Of a stretch of DNA of 64,000 nucleotides, positions 17,701 to 26,120 are shown piece by piece. This DNA is from Rhizobium sp. CG5 (GTDB lineage: Bacteria; Pseudomonadota; Alphaproteobacteria; Rhizobiales; Rhizobiaceae). The notes below the pieces were generated by a model. That model ran no database searches, was not told the origin of the DNA, and worked only from the letters and a program-made list of their open reading frames with translations. The stretch covers positions 186,001 to 250,000 of the forward strand of contig NZ_JABAEF010000001.1 in NCBI RefSeq assembly GCF_023701945.1, read 5' to 3'. Every line of letters starts with the position of its first letter. Within the stretch, counting starts at the first letter, position 1. A program made the translations under genes and the position numbers.

Positions 17701-17913
17701 GCCGAGGCCCGTATCGCGCTCGGCTGGGTGATCGTCGGCGGCCTCGGTCTTGCGACCCTTGTGACGCTCTACATCACGCCGGTCGCCTATCTGTTGATCG
17801 CCCGCTTCGCCAAGCCGCATGCCGATGAAGAGCAGCGGTTCCACAAGGAGCTGGCGCTGGCATCGCGCACGCCTGCCAAGGAACAGGATACGCTGCCGAT
17901 TGCGGCCGAGTGA
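14752..17913 (+). CDS. RND-family inner-membrane efflux transporter (AcrB/MdtB type)
   Basis: This 1053-residue protein is a proton-driven drug/metabolite efflux pump of the HAE-1 type. It begins with FTAMFVRRPIFAAVLNTLL and shows twelve-span organisation with two large periplasmic loops. The proton-relay residues are present: the Asp pair in GLVVDDAIVVLENIV and the Lys in GVMAKNGILIVEFANQ. The periplasmic DDVRDALGRI and NELTPQEDRA segments are typical. Length fits the family. It follows the adaptor gene with a one-base overlap and probably shares the transcript with the hydrolase and methyltransferase downstream, 22 and 2 bases away respectively. Substrate cannot be told from sequence. Confidence 0.93.
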   Translation: MSVEPHNPGGSGSGANSFTAMFVRRPIFAAVLNTLLVVAGLAALFGVEVRELPDVDQPVITVRTTYDGASAQTIDQELTEIIEGAVARVSGLKSISSSSQFGSSRVTLEFNDTADLAVAANDVRDALGRITDQLPDEADEPRIVKADSDSQPIMRLAATSSTLSMEDLTLLVDNEISDRLAAVDGVADVELYGDQEKVFRVDVDQSALASRGLTIADLSDALETAAFDVPAGSLESATQDIVVRATANLSTPEDFENILIGGNRVRLRDVATVMLGADDGTTALRSNGVQGVGLGIIRQAQSNTLNISAGVEAAVAELSKTLPEGTKIAITSNDAVFIQGALHEVEIALSLSAFIVVVVIYLFLRDWRATLIPALTMPVALIGTLIAIYLVGFSINILTLLAIVLATGLVVDDAIVVLENIVRRRTEGMGPRAAAVLGTQEVFFAVIATTATLAAVFIPLSFLPGQLGGLFREFGFVLAFAVALSSVTALTLCPMLASRMLTRPMAEKHGVLDSFGKAFAGFYARTLQSCFNAPMVVIAFSIVFSVAAYGAFLLVPNELTPQEDRAMVMMRLTAPQGVSLNYTQDQLLRVEENLQPLRDSGEIRNIFSISGQGGSSNSGFMVLTLAPWAERERTQNDIVADVNAAAAKVPGLRGFAVQQNSLRIRGAGNGLQMAIIGNDHAELTQAAIKLVQQMGTTGLFDTPRLQTEPSQAQISLTVSRERASDLGIDIDGLGTALQSLLEGRSVVDVFVNGEAIPVKLTSTTRPVDDPTDLENIFLKAGDGRIVPVSTIASLEERAVAPELNREQQMASVSFSAGLKEGVSLGQAVEAVTALAQPLLPPGARLMPLAEAATLAENSSGMLLTFGFAIAIIFLVLAAQFESVLSSLIIMSTVPLGLACAVFALVLTGSSLNVYSQIGLVLLVGVMAKNGILIVEFANQLRDRGDDVRSAIETACKLRLRPVMMTMIATVIGGVPLVMAVGAGAEARIALGWVIVGGLGLATLVTLYITPVAYLLIARFAKPHADEEQRFHKELALASRTPAKEQDTLPIAAE

Positions 17914-17935
17914 CCGGGAAGACACGGGCAAGGAG

Positions 17936-18685
17936 ATGGCAGAGTTGACCACAGCGACGATCGATATCGTGATGGCCGAGGGCGTGGCCAAGGGCTTTCT
18001 GGCCCTTCCGCCGGTGATGTCCGGCAGCGTGCCGGGCATTGTTCTCTACATGGATGCCTTTGGGCCGCGGCCGGCGCTCTATGGCATGGCCGAGCGCATG
18101 GCGGCGGAAGGTTATGCCGTACTGGTGCCCGATCTCTATTATCGCCTCGGCGCTTACGGTCCTTTCGAGGCGGCGACGGCGTTCAAGCATGAGGAGACGG
18201 CGCGCCAGCTGCGCGGCATGATCGGCGCCACAAGCCAGGCGATGACCGAGGCCGATACGGGTTTCTTCATCGCGGCGCTGGCGGCGGCCGGCGCCACGGG
18301 GCCGATCGGCGTCGTGGGCTATTGCATGGGCGGCGCCAGAGCGCTGACGGCAGCGACCGCCTATCCCGAGCGGATCGTCGCGGCCGCAAGTTTTCACGGC
18401 GGAAACCTCGCCAGCGAAGCGTCCGACAGCCCACATCTCAGAGCCGGCGATATCCAGGCGCGGGTCTATGTCGGAACGGCGGGCATCGACGGTTCGTTTC
18501 CGCCGGAGCAATCGACCCGTTTCGTTGAGGCTTTCCGGCGCGCCGAGGTGGATTTCACGCTGGAGAACTATGTCGGCGCGGCTCATGGCTGGTGCATTCC
18601 GGATCACAGCGTTTACGACGAGCGCGCGTCCGAACGTCATTGGCAGCGGCTGCTGACCCTGTTTGCCGAGACACTGAAGCCCTGA
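17936..18685 (+). CDS. Dienelactone hydrolase family protein
   Basis: The 249-residue alpha/beta hydrolase carries the family's Cys nucleophile in GYCMGG (Cys130), with Asp185 in AGIDGSF and His217 in GAAHGW completing a plausible triad. Such enzymes open enol-lactone rings in chlorocatechol degradation, but many members have unknown substrates, and no chlorocatechol genes are near. AGGAG directly abuts the ATG at 17936, whereas a TTG at 17945 has the same ribosome site at a proper 9-base spacing, so the true start may be three codons later. It follows the RND transporter by 22 bases and precedes a methyltransferase by 2 bases. Confidence 0.85.
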   Translation: MAELTTATIDIVMAEGVAKGFLALPPVMSGSVPGIVLYMDAFGPRPALYGMAERMAAEGYAVLVPDLYYRLGAYGPFEAATAFKHEETARQLRGMIGATSQAMTEADTGFFIAALAAAGATGPIGVVGYCMGGARALTAATAYPERIVAAASFHGGNLASEASDSPHLRAGDIQARVYVGTAGIDGSFPPEQSTRFVEAFRRAEVDFTLENYVGAAHGWCIPDHSVYDERASERHWQRLLTLFAETLKP

Positions 18686-18687
18686 CC

Positions 18688-19371
18688 GTGCGCGAGGCGA
18701 CCAGCCTGTTGCTCCCCGATGGACCGGACGGCGAGGCCAGGCGTGCAGCCTTGATCCGCGACCGGCTGACCTTGCAGCCACCGCCGGGGCTTGCCGGCAC
18801 CGGCCTTTGCGATCTTAAGCTCTACCGGGCTGGGCCCTCCAGCGGGTTGTCGAAGCTGGTCGGCTCGGTAGCGCCCTATTGGGCGCATCCCTGGGCCGGC
18901 GGCCTGGCACTGGCGCGCTATATGGCCGAACGGCCGGACGCGGTCGCGGGGCGCCATGTGCTGGATCTCGGCACCGGCGGCGGGCTGGTGGCGATTGCCG
19001 CGGCCCTGATGGGCGCTGCTTCGGTCACCGGGATCGATATCGATGCCTGGGCCATTTCGGCGGCGCGGCTGAACGCGGATGCCAATGGTGTCGGCGCCCG
19101 ATTTTTGCAGGGCGACGTGGCCGATGTGGCGCTGGCCGGCGTGGATATGATCCTGGTCGGCGATCTGTTCTACGACAAAGACCTGGCGGACACGGTATCG
19201 GTGGTCCTGGCATCGGCTGTGTCGAGGGGTATCCCCGTGCTGGTCGGCGATCCCGGTCGAAAACCGTTGCCGCGGGTGCATCTGCTTGATGTGGTCGAGT
19301 ATCCGGTCGCCGACGTCGGCGATCCGCCCGGAACGGCGTCGGCGACCGGCAGGGTCTCTCGCTGGGTCTGA
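18688..19371 (+). CDS. Class I SAM methyltransferase, ETF-beta lysine methyltransferase-like
   Basis: The frame encodes 227 residues from a GTG two bases after the upstream stop. It shows the SAM-binding DLGTGGGLVAIAA motif, an acidic TGIDID second motif, and LVGDLFYD where catalytic-loop residues sit. Before the SAM motif the segment APYWAHPWAGGLALARY matches the entry region of the METTL20/ETFBKMT group, which trimethylates lysines on the electron transfer flavoprotein beta subunit. That target is inferred from this resemblance; nicotinamide N-methyltransferase-type annotations are the usual alternative. An in-frame extension upstream lies inside the hydrolase gene and is rejected. Confidence 0.75.
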   Translation: MREATSLLLPDGPDGEARRAALIRDRLTLQPPPGLAGTGLCDLKLYRAGPSSGLSKLVGSVAPYWAHPWAGGLALARYMAERPDAVAGRHVLDLGTGGGLVAIAAALMGAASVTGIDIDAWAISAARLNADANGVGARFLQGDVADVALAGVDMILVGDLFYDKDLADTVSVVLASAVSRGIPVLVGDPGRKPLPRVHLLDVVEYPVADVGDPPGTASATGRVSRWV

Positions 19372-19526
19372 CCGGCGGATTGGCGACGGCGTGTGCGGGG
19401 CACTGCATATCGTTGTCACAGCAGATGCTTTGACCACTGGACAAGCAGGACGGACTTGGCCCATACCTGCCCGAACTTTGCTAAGCATGCCCCGCATCCG
19501 GCGCGGCAATATAAGAGGGCCGTTCC

Positions 19527-20936
19527 ATGGCATTGAAGGACGTTGTCGCAGGGGTTCGCAACGAGGCGGGGATCGCCACCGTGCTCGGGCTGCTGAAGCA
19601 GTCCTTCGGCGAGCGGTTCCAGACCGGCCAGTCGTTCCGCGAGCAGCATGCCCATACCACCACCTATCTGCCGGCCCAGCTTCCCGATGGTGTCGTCTTC
19701 GTCGAAAACGTCGAGGACGTGACGGCAGTCGTCAAGACCTGTGCGGCCCATAAGGTGCCGATGATCCCGTTCGGCACGGGCACCTCGCTGGAGGGGCAGA
19801 TCAATGCGTCTTCTGGCGGAATCTCCATCGATTTCAGTCGCATGAACCGGGTTCTTTCGGTGAACGCCGAGGATCTCGACTGCACCGTGGAGCCGGGTAT
19901 CACGCGGGAGGAGCTGAACACCCATCTGCGCGATACCGGCCTGTTCTTTCCCATCGATCCCGGCGCCAATGCGTCGATCGGCGGCATGGCCTCGACGCGG
20001 GCGTCCGGCACCAATGCGGTGCGCTACGGCACCATGAAGGACAATGTGCTGGCGCTGACGGTGGTCACGGCCAATGGCGAGGAAATCCGCACGGCGCACC
20101 GGGCCAAGAAGACCTCGGCCGGCTACGACCTGACGCGGCTGTTCATCGGCGCGGAAGGCACGCTTGGCGTCATCACCTCGGTCACCCTCAAGCTGCAGGG
20201 CATTCCGGAAAAGATCGGCGGCGGCGTCTGCGGGTTTCCGAGCCTGAAGGCGGCCTGCGATGCGGTGATCACCACGATCCAGATGGGCATCCCGGTCGCC
20301 CGGATCGAATTGCTTGACGAGATGCAGATGCGGGCCTGCAATGCCTATTCAAAACTCTCCTATGCCGAAAAGCCGACGCTGTTTCTCGAATTCCACGGCA
20401 CGGAGGCGACCGTCGCCCTGCAGGCCGAGCAGTTCAAGGAGATTGCCGCCGAGTTCGGCGCCGACGAATTCCTCTATACGGCCAATGCGGAGGAGCGTAG
20501 CCAGCTCTGGAAGGCGCGGCACAATGCCTATTGGGCAGGCATGGCACTCGATCCGAGCCTGACCGGCCTGTCGACCGATGTCTGCGTGCCGATCTCGAGG
20601 CTTGCCGATTGCGTGGCCGAAACCCAGGCCGACATTCGCGAGACCGGCCTGCTGGCGCCGATCGTCGGTCATGCCGGCGACGGCAATTTTCACGTTCTGG
20701 TGCTGTTCGACGCCCATAACCCTAAGGATGTGGCGCGGGCCGAGGGATTCGTGTCCCGCCTCAATTCGCGGGCGCTGGCCATGGACGGAACCTGCACCGG
20801 CGAGCATGGGGTGGGGCAGGGCAAGATGAGTTTCCTCGAGCAGGAAATGGGTTCGGCACTCGATGTCATGCGGCAGATCAAGCGCGGGCTCGATCCGGAC
20901 AATCTCTTCAATCCGGGCAAGATCTTCCGATTATAG
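19527..20936 (+). CDS. FAD-linked D-lactate dehydrogenase (cytochrome type, GlcD/LDHD family)
   Basis: This 469-residue flavoenzyme oxidises D-lactate (or a related 2-hydroxyacid) and passes electrons to a quinone or cytochrome. The PCMH FAD-binding half shows PFGTGTSLEGQ, DPGANASIGGM and LFIGAEGTLGVIT. The C-terminal FAD-oxidase half shows VGHAGDGNFHV and CTGEHGVGQGKM, the latter with the conserved His. Layout and length fit D-lactate dehydrogenase better than GlcD, since no glcE or glcF genes follow. It has its own 155-base upstream gap. D-2-hydroxyglutarate dehydrogenase remains possible. Confidence 0.88.
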   Translation: MALKDVVAGVRNEAGIATVLGLLKQSFGERFQTGQSFREQHAHTTTYLPAQLPDGVVFVENVEDVTAVVKTCAAHKVPMIPFGTGTSLEGQINASSGGISIDFSRMNRVLSVNAEDLDCTVEPGITREELNTHLRDTGLFFPIDPGANASIGGMASTRASGTNAVRYGTMKDNVLALTVVTANGEEIRTAHRAKKTSAGYDLTRLFIGAEGTLGVITSVTLKLQGIPEKIGGGVCGFPSLKAACDAVITTIQMGIPVARIELLDEMQMRACNAYSKLSYAEKPTLFLEFHGTEATVALQAEQFKEIAAEFGADEFLYTANAEERSQLWKARHNAYWAGMALDPSLTGLSTDVCVPISRLADCVAETQADIRETGLLAPIVGHAGDGNFHVLVLFDAHNPKDVARAEGFVSRLNSRALAMDGTCTGEHGVGQGKMSFLEQEMGSALDVMRQIKRGLDPDNLFNPGKIFRL

Positions 20937-21012
20937 CAATGGGCGTTTGCGCCTTCGCAACGCAGCAGATAGGGTTGCCCAACCCTTGAGAGAACGAACG
21001 GAGTGAGCACAG

Positions 21013-24000
21013 GTGCTCGGACGGTTATTGGTTTTCTGTGGCGGGCTTCTGGTCCTGGTGCTGTTTGCGGCGCTGCTGGCGCCCCTGTTCATCACCTGGA
21101 CGGATTTTCGCAAGGATTTCGAGGATCAGGCCAGCCGGATCATCGGCAAGAAGGTGACGGTGCATGGTGCCGTCGAGGCGCGCATCCTGCCGTTTCCGTC
21201 GGTCACGTTCAGTGACGTGACGGTCGGGCAGGACGAGCAGGGCCGGCCGCTGGTCAGGGCGAACCGCTTCTCCATGGATGTCGAGCTGGCGCCCTTCCTG
21301 TCGGGCGAGGCGCGGATCTTCGACATGCGGATTGAAGGGCCGAAGGTACAGTTGCGGCTTCTGGCCGATGGCACGCTCGACTGGCTGCGCAGCGGCCATC
21401 CGGCCATTCCCGCCCGCACCGTAGTTCTCGAAAACATCCACGTCACGGATGGATTGATCGAACTGGTCGACGAGCAGGCCGGGCGGACAAGGGTGGTGCG
21501 CGGCCTCAATGCCGATATGTCGGCCCGCTCGCTGGCCGGCCCGTGGACCGTCAATGGCCGGGCTGAACTGGACGGCCAGGCGGGCGCCTTCGTCTTGTCG
21601 AGCCTGCTGCCCGATGCGCAGACCGGCGCGGTGCCGGTCAAGCTGCGGCTCGACCCGGATCACCATCCCCTGCAGCTTGATCTGGATGGCGATGTGGCCA
21701 TTGCGGAAGGGAGGCCGACTTACAAGGGCAAGTTCCAGGCAAACCTGAAGGCGGAGCCCATCGACAAGAACACCGGTGAAAAGCCGCTGCCGGGACCGCG
21801 GGCCAAGGGCTCTTTCGAACTTGCCAATGACCGCATTCGCATTCCCGACTACCGGCTGGAACTGGGCGGCCTCGACAATCCTTATGCCGTGACCGGCGAG
21901 GCGACGCTCGATACCGGCCTGGCGCCGGAATTCCTGCTGATCGCCGAGGGGCAGCAGATCGATGTCAACAGTCTCGATGTCGAAGCGCCGCCGACCGGCA
22001 AGACGGCCCGTCGGGCGGCCAGTTCGGTGCAGCAGCGGATCAATTCGCTGGTGGCCATGGCGGCCGATATTCCCATTCCGACGGTTGCCGGTCGCGCCAG
22101 CCTGTCTTTGCCGGCGATCGTCGTCGGCGATACGGTGATCCGCGACATCAAGCTCGATCTGCGGCCGGCCGGAACCGGCTGGACCGTCGACAAGGCGGTG
22201 GCGATCCTGCCCGGCCGCACCCAGGCCGAGGTTTCGGGCAAGCTCAACCTGCAGGGCGAACCATCGTTCAACGGCGACATGCTGGTGGCGTCAACCCAGC
22301 CTTCCGGCTTGGCCAGCTGGCTGACCGGCGACGTGGATCCCAGTATCCGGCAGATGAAATCCGTCGGCTTTTCCGCGGCCGTCAATCTGACGAGCCAGTT
22401 GCAGCGCTTCGAGAAGCTGGAATTGTCCGTCGGCCCGGCGCGGCTGCTCGGCCGCGTCGAGCGGCAGTCTCTCGACGGCGCGCGGCCGAACCTGTCGATC
22501 GACCTAGCCGGCAATGCCTTCGATTTCGATGCGATGCGGGCGCTGGCGACACTGGTGGCCGGTGAGCAGAGCGACGACCGCATGCTCGACCACCTGATTG
22601 CCGCCAAGATCAAGGTGGACGATTTCTCGGCCTTCGGTGTCAACGCGCGGGACGTCGATGCCGTCTTCACCTTCGCCGATGGTGGCTTTTCCGTGCAGCG
22701 TCTCAATATCGGCGATCTGGCCGGCGCGACGGTCCGGGCCTCGGGCGAGGCGGAAGGCTCGTTGCTCGATTATAGCGGCAAGGCAACGGTGACGCTTCGT
22801 TCAGCCGATCCGCGGGCATTTCTGGCGATGCTGCAGCAGAAGCTGCCGCCGCATCCCGTGCTCGACCGGCTGGTCGCCAATGCCGACTGGTATGTGGACA
22901 GCGAACTGACGCTTCATGCCGCCTTCGGCGATGCCGAGGCGGGCGGCCTGACGATCAAGGCCGACGGTCACTCGAACGGCAGCAGCGTGGCGATCAGCTA
23001 TGGGCGCGACAGCCTGCTCGATCTGATGGGCGACGCGACCGTTGCCATCACTGCCAAACTCGACAATCCCGAGCCGTCCGTTTTGCTTGGACAGTTGGGC
23101 CTGCGGCCGCTGCCGATTCCGGTGGGCGGTGCGGCCCAGGCGTCCCTTGAGCTGAAACAGACCGGTACGGAGCAGGCCGATGCAGACCTGCGGCTCTCGG
23201 CGGACCAGACGGTACTGACGGCGACCGGCAAGGTCGACCTATCGGCGGCGTCCTTCCTGCACGGCAGCGGCCACGTGACGCTCGAAAGTGCCGATCTCGA
23301 GCCGTACCTGATCATGAATGCCATCGTACCGCCGCAGACCGGCTCCGGACTGCCGGTCCGGCTGGCGGCTGATGTGACGGCCAATGGAGGACGATTCGAT
23401 ATCAACGGGCTGACCGGCGAGATTGCGTCGAATGCTGTCACCGGCACGCTCAACCTCGACCAGAGCGGTGCCGTGCCACGGATCGGCGGTGTGCTTGAGT
23501 TCGATCATGCCGATCTTTCGTGGCTTGCCGAAACGGTTCTCGGTTCGGTCACTGATCCTCTGTCCGGGGAGCTGTCGTCCGACCCGATTGCCGGCATGGT
23601 GCCCGGCAGCATCGACGCGGCGATTGCAGTGCGGGCCAAGGCCTTCGATCCCGGTGTGTTCGGGCCTGTCACTGGTTTTTCCGCCAATCTGTCGCTGAAA
23701 GACGGCACGCTCGGGCTTGAGGATATCAAGGGCGGCTGGCTGGGCGGCACTGCGGCAGGCCGGCTGATGCTGTCGAATGGCGAGGGAACCGCCTTTTCGC
23801 AGATGCGACTGGATCTGACCGGGGGCGACCTGGAGGCGGCACTTGGCGGGCCGGACGGCCTTCCCGCCGCAAAAGGCAAGTTCGATCTGGCGCTGGTCTC
23901 GGAAGCCAGCGGCAAGAGCGCAGCCGACCTGCTGTCATCTGCCAACGGCTCGGGCGAATTGCGGGTGAGCGGGCTGACGGTGCCGGCGCTCAACCTCAAC

Positions 24001-24732
24001 CTGTTTGCAGCCCTTCTCAAGGGCGCCGATGCGATCGAGGGCGAGATCGGTGTCGATGCGGTCAGCGCCCTTGTGGCGCCGCTGGTTGGCCAGGGCGAGG
24101 CGGTGCTGGGCGCCCTTGTCGTTCCGTTCACCGTGACCGACGGCGTCGTGCGCGCCCAGAACGTGTCTGTGGCAACGCAGGCGGCGCAGCTTTCGGGTGA
24201 GGCGCGGATCGATTTCACAGAACGGCAGCTGTCGGCGGCCATCAGCATTGCGCTCAATGCCGGCGACGAGGGGCTGGATGGCGCCGAGCCGGCGTTCCGG
24301 ATGGTCTATGACGGCGATCTCGCCGGGCCGGAACGGCGTCTCGACGTGGCGGATCTCACCAATTACCTGTCGCTGCGCGCTTTCGAGCGGGAGCGGCGGC
24401 GGGTCGAGACCCTGCAATCGAATGTGCTGGAAAAACAGCGGCTGCGGCGCGAGGTGGCGCTCTACCGGTTTCAGGCAGCCGAGCGCCAGGCGGCGCGCGA
24501 AAAGGCCGAGGCCGAAGAGCGGATGCGACGCGAGGAGGCTGAAAGGCTCCGGCTGGCGGCTGAGGAAGAGGCGGCGCGGGCCGAGGCCGAACGGCGGGCA
24601 GCGGAAGCGGCCCGCGCCGCTGTTCCGCCGGCCAAGGCACCGTCGCAAGTCCCGAATACCGATGCCGTGCAGCGTGGCGGAAACCTGCCGCCGGCAGACC
24701 TCAGGTTCGACAGCCTGCCTGGCGTCAATTGA
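21013..24732 (+). CDS. AsmA-family envelope protein with charged coiled-coil tail
   Basis: The 1239-residue protein starts at GTG 21013 with GGAG 10 bases upstream. An N-terminal membrane anchor (about residues 2-25) leads into an AsmA domain with the TVHGAVEARILPFPSVTFSDV pattern split as VEARILPFPSVTFSDV near residue 50, long beta-strand repeats, and a second AsmA-like domain near residues 850-1110. AsmA and TamB-like proteins span the periplasm and are linked to outer membrane lipid transport; that role is inferred. From about residue 1120 to 1205 the sequence turns into a Glu/Arg/Ala-rich coiled coil (RREEAERLRLAAEEEA type), an unusual tail. The preceding gene ends 76 bases upstream. Confidence 0.85.
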   Translation: MLGRLLVFCGGLLVLVLFAALLAPLFITWTDFRKDFEDQASRIIGKKVTVHGAVEARILPFPSVTFSDVTVGQDEQGRPLVRANRFSMDVELAPFLSGEARIFDMRIEGPKVQLRLLADGTLDWLRSGHPAIPARTVVLENIHVTDGLIELVDEQAGRTRVVRGLNADMSARSLAGPWTVNGRAELDGQAGAFVLSSLLPDAQTGAVPVKLRLDPDHHPLQLDLDGDVAIAEGRPTYKGKFQANLKAEPIDKNTGEKPLPGPRAKGSFELANDRIRIPDYRLELGGLDNPYAVTGEATLDTGLAPEFLLIAEGQQIDVNSLDVEAPPTGKTARRAASSVQQRINSLVAMAADIPIPTVAGRASLSLPAIVVGDTVIRDIKLDLRPAGTGWTVDKAVAILPGRTQAEVSGKLNLQGEPSFNGDMLVASTQPSGLASWLTGDVDPSIRQMKSVGFSAAVNLTSQLQRFEKLELSVGPARLLGRVERQSLDGARPNLSIDLAGNAFDFDAMRALATLVAGEQSDDRMLDHLIAAKIKVDDFSAFGVNARDVDAVFTFADGGFSVQRLNIGDLAGATVRASGEAEGSLLDYSGKATVTLRSADPRAFLAMLQQKLPPHPVLDRLVANADWYVDSELTLHAAFGDAEAGGLTIKADGHSNGSSVAISYGRDSLLDLMGDATVAITAKLDNPEPSVLLGQLGLRPLPIPVGGAAQASLELKQTGTEQADADLRLSADQTVLTATGKVDLSAASFLHGSGHVTLESADLEPYLIMNAIVPPQTGSGLPVRLAADVTANGGRFDINGLTGEIASNAVTGTLNLDQSGAVPRIGGVLEFDHADLSWLAETVLGSVTDPLSGELSSDPIAGMVPGSIDAAIAVRAKAFDPGVFGPVTGFSANLSLKDGTLGLEDIKGGWLGGTAAGRLMLSNGEGTAFSQMRLDLTGGDLEAALGGPDGLPAAKGKFDLALVSEASGKSAADLLSSANGSGELRVSGLTVPALNLNLFAALLKGADAIEGEIGVDAVSALVAPLVGQGEAVLGALVVPFTVTDGVVRAQNVSVATQAAQLSGEARIDFTERQLSAAISIALNAGDEGLDGAEPAFRMVYDGDLAGPERRLDVADLTNYLSLRAFERERRRVETLQSNVLEKQRLRREVALYRFQAAERQAAREKAEAEERMRREEAERLRLAAEEEAARAEAERRAAEAARAAVPPAKAPSQVPNTDAVQRGGNLPPADLRFDSLPGVN

Positions 24733-24757
24733 CGAAACATCGCCAGGCTCAAAATAG

Positions 24758-24783
24758 AAACGGCGACCCGAAGGCCGCCGTTT
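24758..24783. terminator. Bidirectional hairpin between convergent genes
   Basis: AAACGGCG pairs with CGCCGTTT around a 10-base loop. It lies between the convergent AsmA gene and the coiled-coil gene, and both strands end the stem in T residues, so it can terminate both transcripts. Confidence 0.7.
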
Positions 24784-24805
24784 GATTGTGCGTTATGGGG
24801 CTGGC

Positions 24806-25201
24806 TTAGACGTAGGCATAACGCTGGCCGAAAGGCGTTTCGGAGTCGAAGTTCGTCGAACCGATATTTTCACTCTCGCCGGAGAAACGCGGCATCGGCG
24901 GCGGTGGTGGCATGTCACCCTTTGGCCGCGTGGGGGCTCCTTCCTGCGTCTGCTCAGACTTCTCGGCCTGTTGTGCCTGCTTTGCCTGGGCGGCGGCCAG
25001 TTCGGCCTTTAGCGACGCAAGCTCCGTTTCCAGATCAGCCTTAGCGTCTTCGTCTTCCTCGTCGTCGACTTCCGCCTGTTTGGTCGAAATCTGGGTCTGA
25101 AGCTTGGTGATCTCAGCCTCAGAAGAACCCTTGGACGAACTGGTGGGAGCGGAGTATGTCGTGGATGTCGCAGTCGACACCGATGATATTGCAGTGACCA
25201 T
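24806..25201 (-). CDS. Coiled-coil protein, FlxA-like, function unknown
   Basis: The ATG at 25201 gives 131 residues; a TTG two codons upstream is the alternative. The N terminus MVTAISSVSTATSTTYSAP is Ser/Thr-rich and lacks a signal peptide. Residues about 30-85 form an acidic heptad region (ITKLQTQISTKQAEVDDEED and LETELASLKAELAAAQ). The tail is Pro-rich (MPPPPPMPRF) and ends QRYAYV. The layout recalls FlxA-like proteins found in rhizobia, which are of unknown function. I infer nothing further. A 28-codon frame lies 40 bases upstream on the same strand. Confidence 0.65.
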   Translation of the reverse strand: MVTAISSVSTATSTTYSAPTSSSKGSSEAEITKLQTQISTKQAEVDDEEDEDAKADLETELASLKAELAAAQAKQAQQAEKSEQTQEGAPTRPKGDMPPPPPMPRFSGESENIGSTNFDSETPFGQRYAYV

Positions 25202-25241
25202 TTTCAATCTCGCTTTTTAAAATTGCTGAGGAAAATCCGCA

Positions 25242-25328
25242 TCATGCGGTGATCTCGATGGACTGCGGGCCGCGCGAACACGGCGGCGGGCCGAAATACG
25301 AATAGGCATCGAGGCCGATCATCTCCAT
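25242..25328 (-). CDS. Possible small ORF (28 aa) upstream of the FlxA-like gene
   Basis: The frame reads MEMIGLDAYSYFGPPPCSRG and then PQSIEITA. Codon choice resembles the neighbouring genes and the composition is not random-looking. It ends 40 bases before the coiled-coil gene on the same strand and could be cotranscribed. No clear ribosome site precedes it, and a stop lies six codons upstream in frame. It is reported because the rest of this 340-base gap holds nothing else; it may be a relic. Confidence 0.25.
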   Translation of the reverse strand: MEMIGLDAYSYFGPPPCSRGPQSIEITA

Positions 25329-25543
25329 CGGCGTAAAGACAGGCTAGGACAAGTTCCTGAATTATTCGTTATCAAGCAAAACTATTATGGTCGATAAACG
25401 CGAAGAGTGCGCGGCGCCGGGTGGACGGCAAGGGCAGCTTGCTGAAATGTCGACAAGTGTCCACTATAGGAGACGATCACCTGTCGATTGGCAAGTCGGC
25501 GCAGAGTTGTCAAGCTTGAGGCTTCGGCATGGGATGGAATGGC

Positions 25544-26113
25544 ATGAGCGAGACGGATGAGAGCGGGGCGGCACAGGCGATTGCCGCAAGACTGAAGATC
25601 GAACGGGAGGCGCGCAGCTGGTCGTTGTCGGAGCTTGCCGAACGGTCTGGTGTATCGAAGGCGATGATCAGCAAGATCGAGCGCTGCGAGGCCAGTCCGA
25701 CCGCGACCGTACTTGGCCGGTTGTCGGGTGCCTTCGGTCTTCCCCTGTCGGTTCTGCTGGCGCTCGCCGAGCGGGCCGGGGAGCGGCTGGTGCGGCACGA
25801 TGCCCAGCCGGTCTGGACCGATCCCGAGACCGGCTATACCAGGCGCTCGGTGTCACCGCTCAATGGCGGGCATCTGGAATTGCTGGATGTCATTCTGCCG
25901 GCCGGCGTGCGCGTGCCTTATCCGGCCTCGGCCTTTGCCTTCCAGCACCAGCAGATCTGGCTTCTGGAGGGCCACCTTGATTTTACCGAGGGCGGGCGGC
26001 GCCACAGGCTGGAAGCCGGCGACTGCCTGCAGCTCGGTGCGCCATCGGATTGCGTCTTTTTCAATCCGGGGCCGGATGCGGCCCGCTATGTGATTGCTTT
26101 GACGCGCCGCTGA
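25544..26113 (+). CDS. XRE-type transcriptional regulator with C-terminal cupin domain
   Basis: The protein has 189 residues from ATG 25544 (194 from ATG 25529). The helix-turn-helix domain at about residues 10-65 shows SLSELAERSGVSKAMISKIE and ASPTATVLGRLSGAFG. A cupin domain occupies roughly residues 100-185, with QHQQIWLLEGHLDF and RLEAGDCLQLGAPSDCVFFN. This HTH-cupin layout (PuuR/SutR-like) usually gives a repressor that senses a small metabolite through the cupin. Many relatives sit beside a GNAT or transporter gene they control; none is adjacent here. It ends 7 bases before the convergent RHH gene. Confidence 0.88.
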   Translation: MSETDESGAAQAIAARLKIEREARSWSLSELAERSGVSKAMISKIERCEASPTATVLGRLSGAFGLPLSVLLALAERAGERLVRHDAQPVWTDPETGYTRRSVSPLNGGHLELLDVILPAGVRVPYPASAFAFQHQQIWLLEGHLDFTEGGRRHRLEAGDCLQLGAPSDCVFFNPGPDAARYVIALTRR

Positions 26114-26120
26114 GGCAAGG

